6,152 bases of DNA. It comes from an uncultured Actinomycetes bacterium (GTDB taxonomy: Bacteria; Actinomycetota; CALGFH01). The DNA is taken from positions 1 to 6,152 of the forward strand of contig CALGFH010000076.1 of NCBI GenBank assembly GCA_937881255.1, written 5' to 3'. The notes beneath the pieces were generated by a model that was not told where the DNA came from, did no database searches, and saw only the letters and a program-made list of their open reading frames with translations. The position numbers and the translations under genes are program-made. Below, piece by piece: positions 4,195 through 6,152 of this stretch (its first letter is position 1; each line of letters starts with the position of its first letter).

Positions 4195-6152
4195 TCAGCC
4201 GAGGGTCAAGGACAGCTGGGCCGCGGGCTCGGAGGCCTCCGGCGGGGAGCCCCGAGGTGGGGGGTCGGGGAGGCGGCGGGCGGTGACCGGGGTGGTGGGG
4301 GAGGTGAAGGCCGGGTGGCGGCGCTTCTCGGCGCGGACCCGGTCGGCGATCTCCTCGCGAACCGGCTTGGGGGCGTTCGAGCCCCGGTAGAGGCGGCGGT
4401 AGCCGGGAACCAGCTCCGGATACGTCTCCTCGAGCCAGGGCATGAACTCCTCCTTCACCCCGGGACGGAGGTGGAGGGTGAGCGGGGTGAGGTGGCTGGC
4501 CCCGGCGTCGGCGGCCGCCCGGACCACCGCCCGCAGCTGCTCGGGCGAGTCCGAGATCCCGGGCAGGATCGGCGCCATCAGGATCCCGCAGGGGATGCCG
4601 GCCGCCACCAGCTGCTTCACCGCCGCCATGCGCGCCTTCGGATGCGGCGTCCCCGGCTCGCTGCGCCGCCACACCTCCTCGTCCAGCGTCCCGATGGACA
4701 GGTTGGCCGAGAACCCGGCCGTCCCGGCCAGCTCGACCATCAGGTCCAGGTCCCGCAGCAGCAGCGGCGACTTGGTCAGCACCGAGCACGGGTTGGCGTA
4801 GTCCCGCAGCACCTCCAGCACCCCCCGCGTCAGCCGGTACCGCCCCTCACACCGCTGATACGGATCGGTGTTGGTCCCCATCGCCACATGCGCCCCGGTC
4901 CAGCTCTTGCGCCGCAGCTCCCGCCGCAGCACCTCCGGCGCGTTCACCTTGACAACGATCCGCCGCTCGAAGTCCCGCCCCGCGTCGAAGTTCAGGTACG
5001 TGTGGCTGGGTCGGGCAAAGCAGTTGTGGCTGATTGTTCCATTTGAGATGTAATCACCCGTGCCAGTCGTCATGTCGTATAGGGGGAGATCCATTCCGAG
5101 CGGCTCAATGGAGGCGACCCGGAGAGGAGCGTTGTGCTTTACTGCAGCGCCCTCGATTGTCCGCTTACGAGTGATCGCCGGGTCGACAGTGTGGAAGAAG
5201 CGCAAGTGTTCCCGCACTCCGCCTAGCAATCGCACGCACGTGATAGGCCTCCTCGATGCATCACGATCGGCCGTCCTTCGGGTGAATAGGAAGCCGAGGT
5301 GGGCCAAGCTCGAGGTGACGCGGCTAAGGATGGCACTATCGTTGTTCATGATTCGTACAGCCGCGTCGCTATAGGATCCTTCGGCATCGTAGATCCCAGC
5401 TAGAAAGCCCTTTTGCCATTCGCCTGACGGAACGCAGGGAAATGTGACTACCTCCCTGATCGCAGCTATGTTAGATGCCCCATTACTCACCAGCCCGTTC
5501 AGTTGCTTCCGGTTGGCGCTTGGCCGCTGAAAAACATACTCGTGTGTGGATACACCGAATTCGGCGAGAAACCTGCGGGTTCTCAGCAATGCCTCGACGT
5601 CGGTCAGACCGAGCCGGAACACATCGACTCGCCTGAGGTCCTCATTCGATGGCTTGTACATTCGAGAGCTGACGTGCCCGTCGCCATGAATCATGCCAGC
5701 GAGATAACCCCGCCGATACTCTGGCCCATCTTTGGGCGGTGAAGCGAAACTGCCTGTCCCCATGAGTTTGCTATTGGTTGTCAGATAGTGTCGTTGTCCA
5801 GGGCCCGGCTTCAGGCCCGTAACATATTTCCATCCGCGATCTGTGAGGAATCGGTGATCGCCGCTGGTGATCAGTTGTGTTCCGTCCGCTAGCGTTATCC
5901 TATAGGCGGGTTTGATGGTGGACCAGTGGTCGATGACCCGCGTGATGGCGTAGCGGCGAAACCATCCTTCACGAACAGTTCCGTATATTGCGTTTCCAAC
6001 CTGGACCTCGGCCAGCGGCTTCGTTCTCCCATCGGCCATCAGAATTGGAGTTTCACCAAATGCGCAATAGGTGCATGCGTGAGAACATCCGCGGTAGACG
6101 TTGATGGTCCACTCGAACGGCATGCGGCTGGCGGCGGGGACCCGGTTGAGGA
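4195..6152 (-). CDS. Intein-containing SPL-like Rv2578c-family radical SAM protein (5' end outside window)
   Basis: The frame is open to the right edge, and the codons before the ATG at 6123 read LNRVPAASR, which continues the conserved family segment; that ATG is therefore internal and the true start is outside the window. The host protein is a radical SAM enzyme of the spore-photolyase-like Rv2578c family, function unknown. Numbering from the internal Met, the N-extein ends GCSHACTY (12-19) and the C-extein begins CFARPSHTYLNF (368-379); joined, they rebuild CxxxCxYC, which binds the [4Fe-4S] cluster that cleaves S-adenosylmethionine. Later family segments are GTNTDPYQRCEGRYRLTRG (416-434), NLSIGTLDEEVWRRSEPGTP (474-493) and LMAPILPGISD (515-525). 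The C-terminus (about 608-642) is a Pro-rich, probably disordered tail. Residues 20-367 are an intein, annotated separately. The LysE gene follows within 15-32 bases. Confidence 0.92.
   Translation of the reverse strand, partial: LNRVPAASRMPFEWTINVYRGCSHACTYCAFGETPILMADGRTKPLAEVQVGNAIYGTVREGWFRRYAITRVIDHWSTIKPAYRITLADGTQLITSGDHRFLTDRGWKYVTGLKPGPGQRHYLTTNSKLMGTGSFASPPKDGPEYRRGYLAGMIHGDGHVSSRMYKPSNEDLRRVDVFRLGLTDVEALLRTRRFLAEFGVSTHEYVFQRPSANRKQLNGLVSNGASNIAAIREVVTFPCVPSGEWQKGFLAGIYDAEGSYSDAAVRIMNNDSAILSRVTSSLAHLGFLFTRRTADRDASRRPITCVRLLGGVREHLRFFHTVDPAITRKRTIEGAAVKHNAPLRVASIEPLGMDLPLYDMTTGTGDYISNGTISHNCFARPSHTYLNFDAGRDFERRIVVKVNAPEVLRRELRRKSWTGAHVAMGTNTDPYQRCEGRYRLTRGVLEVLRDYANPCSVLTKSPLLLRDLDLMVELAGTAGFSANLSIGTLDEEVWRRSEPGTPHPKARMAAVKQLVAAGIPCGILMAPILPGISDSPEQLRAVVRAAADAGASHLTPLTLHLRPGVKEEFMPWLEETYPELVPGYRRLYRGSNAPKPVREEIADRVRAEKRRHPAFTSPTTPVTARRLPDPPPRGSPPEASEPAAQLSLTLG
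5023..6066 (-). mobile_element. Intein with LAGLIDADG homing endonuclease, 348 residues
   Basis: The intein runs from Cys1 (TGC, 6064-6066) to the terminal Asn (AAC, 5023-5025), followed by +1 Cys (TGC, 5020-5022). Splicing blocks are all present: block A CAFGETPILMADG; block B GTQLITSGDHRFLTDRGW, with Ser-x-x-His in place of the more common Thr-x-x-His; block F LYDMTTGTGDYISNG; block G NGTISHN followed by C, giving the penultimate His and terminal Asn. This is a class 1 intein that should excise itself after translation, leaving GCSHACTY joined to CFARP. No stop or frameshift interrupts it. Five sampled lines within it give about 57% GC, against 72-78% in two lines of the flanking host gene, with many A/T-ending codons, which suggests transfer. 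Intein class and boundaries are clear; actual splicing activity is inferred. Confidence 0.95.
5134..5721 (-). other. LAGLIDADG (DOD) homing endonuclease domain of the intein (approximate limits)
   Basis: Two LAGLIDADG-type helices are visible. The first is LAGMIHGDG at 5677-5703 and the second is LAGIYDAEG at 5377-5403, about 100 residues apart as usual for a monomeric two-motif enzyme. The eighth position of each motif, which holds the metal-binding acidic residue, is Asp in the first and Glu in the second. Both are acidic, so the domain looks catalytically competent. Such enzymes cut intein-less alleles and drive copying of the intein into them; the target would be the DNA coding for the CxxxCxxC motif of the same radical SAM gene. 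Domain limits are estimates. Confidence 0.85.

Noticed and set aside
4181..4789. Extension of the LysE frame upstream into the radical SAM gene
   Set aside because: The added sequence is antisense-like low complexity in another frame of the radical SAM gene; the family N-terminus lies at about 4162.

Overview
The window is very GC-rich bacterial DNA. Hand counts of two lines (4621-4680 and 4921-4980) give about 72-78% GC. The gene content points to an actinobacterium (Actinomycetota) or close relative: an Rv2578c-type radical SAM protein, an actinobacterial-style HelD/HelR ATPase, a PF04020 four-helix membrane protein and a WHG-type TetR regulator. Genus cannot be read from the sequence.

Layout. 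The left part (1-1353) is on the + strand: the 3' end of an SRPBCC-fold gene, a TetR/AcrR regulator overlapping it by 4 bases (ATGA), then after about 98 bases a small four-helix membrane protein. The right part (1366-6152) is on the - strand and reads leftward: a radical SAM gene running off the right edge, a LysE/RhtB exporter starting just after its stop, and a large HelD/HelR-like RNA-polymerase-recycling ATPase. The two halves converge at 1353/1366, where the two stop codons form the base of one 18-base inverted repeat followed by two more GC-rich inverted repeats.

The main item is a full-length intein of 348 residues (5023-6066, - strand) inside the radical SAM protein. It sits inside the [4Fe-4S]-binding CxxxCxxC motif: the intein's own Cys1 occupies the third cysteine position in the precursor, and the +1 extein cysteine takes that position after splicing. 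It carries a two-motif LAGLIDADG homing endonuclease with both acidic residues kept. Five sampled lines average about 57% GC, well below the host gene, which suggests relatively recent arrival. Intein-bearing Rv2578c-type proteins are known in actinobacteria, so the class is described; the placement and apparently intact state are the interesting parts.

Functional links are modest. The SRPBCC gene and TetR gene are probably co-transcribed and translationally coupled. The radical SAM, LysE and HelD genes are close enough to share a transcript, but no shared pathway is evident. I found no CRISPR array, rRNA, tRNA, insertion sequence or phage module.
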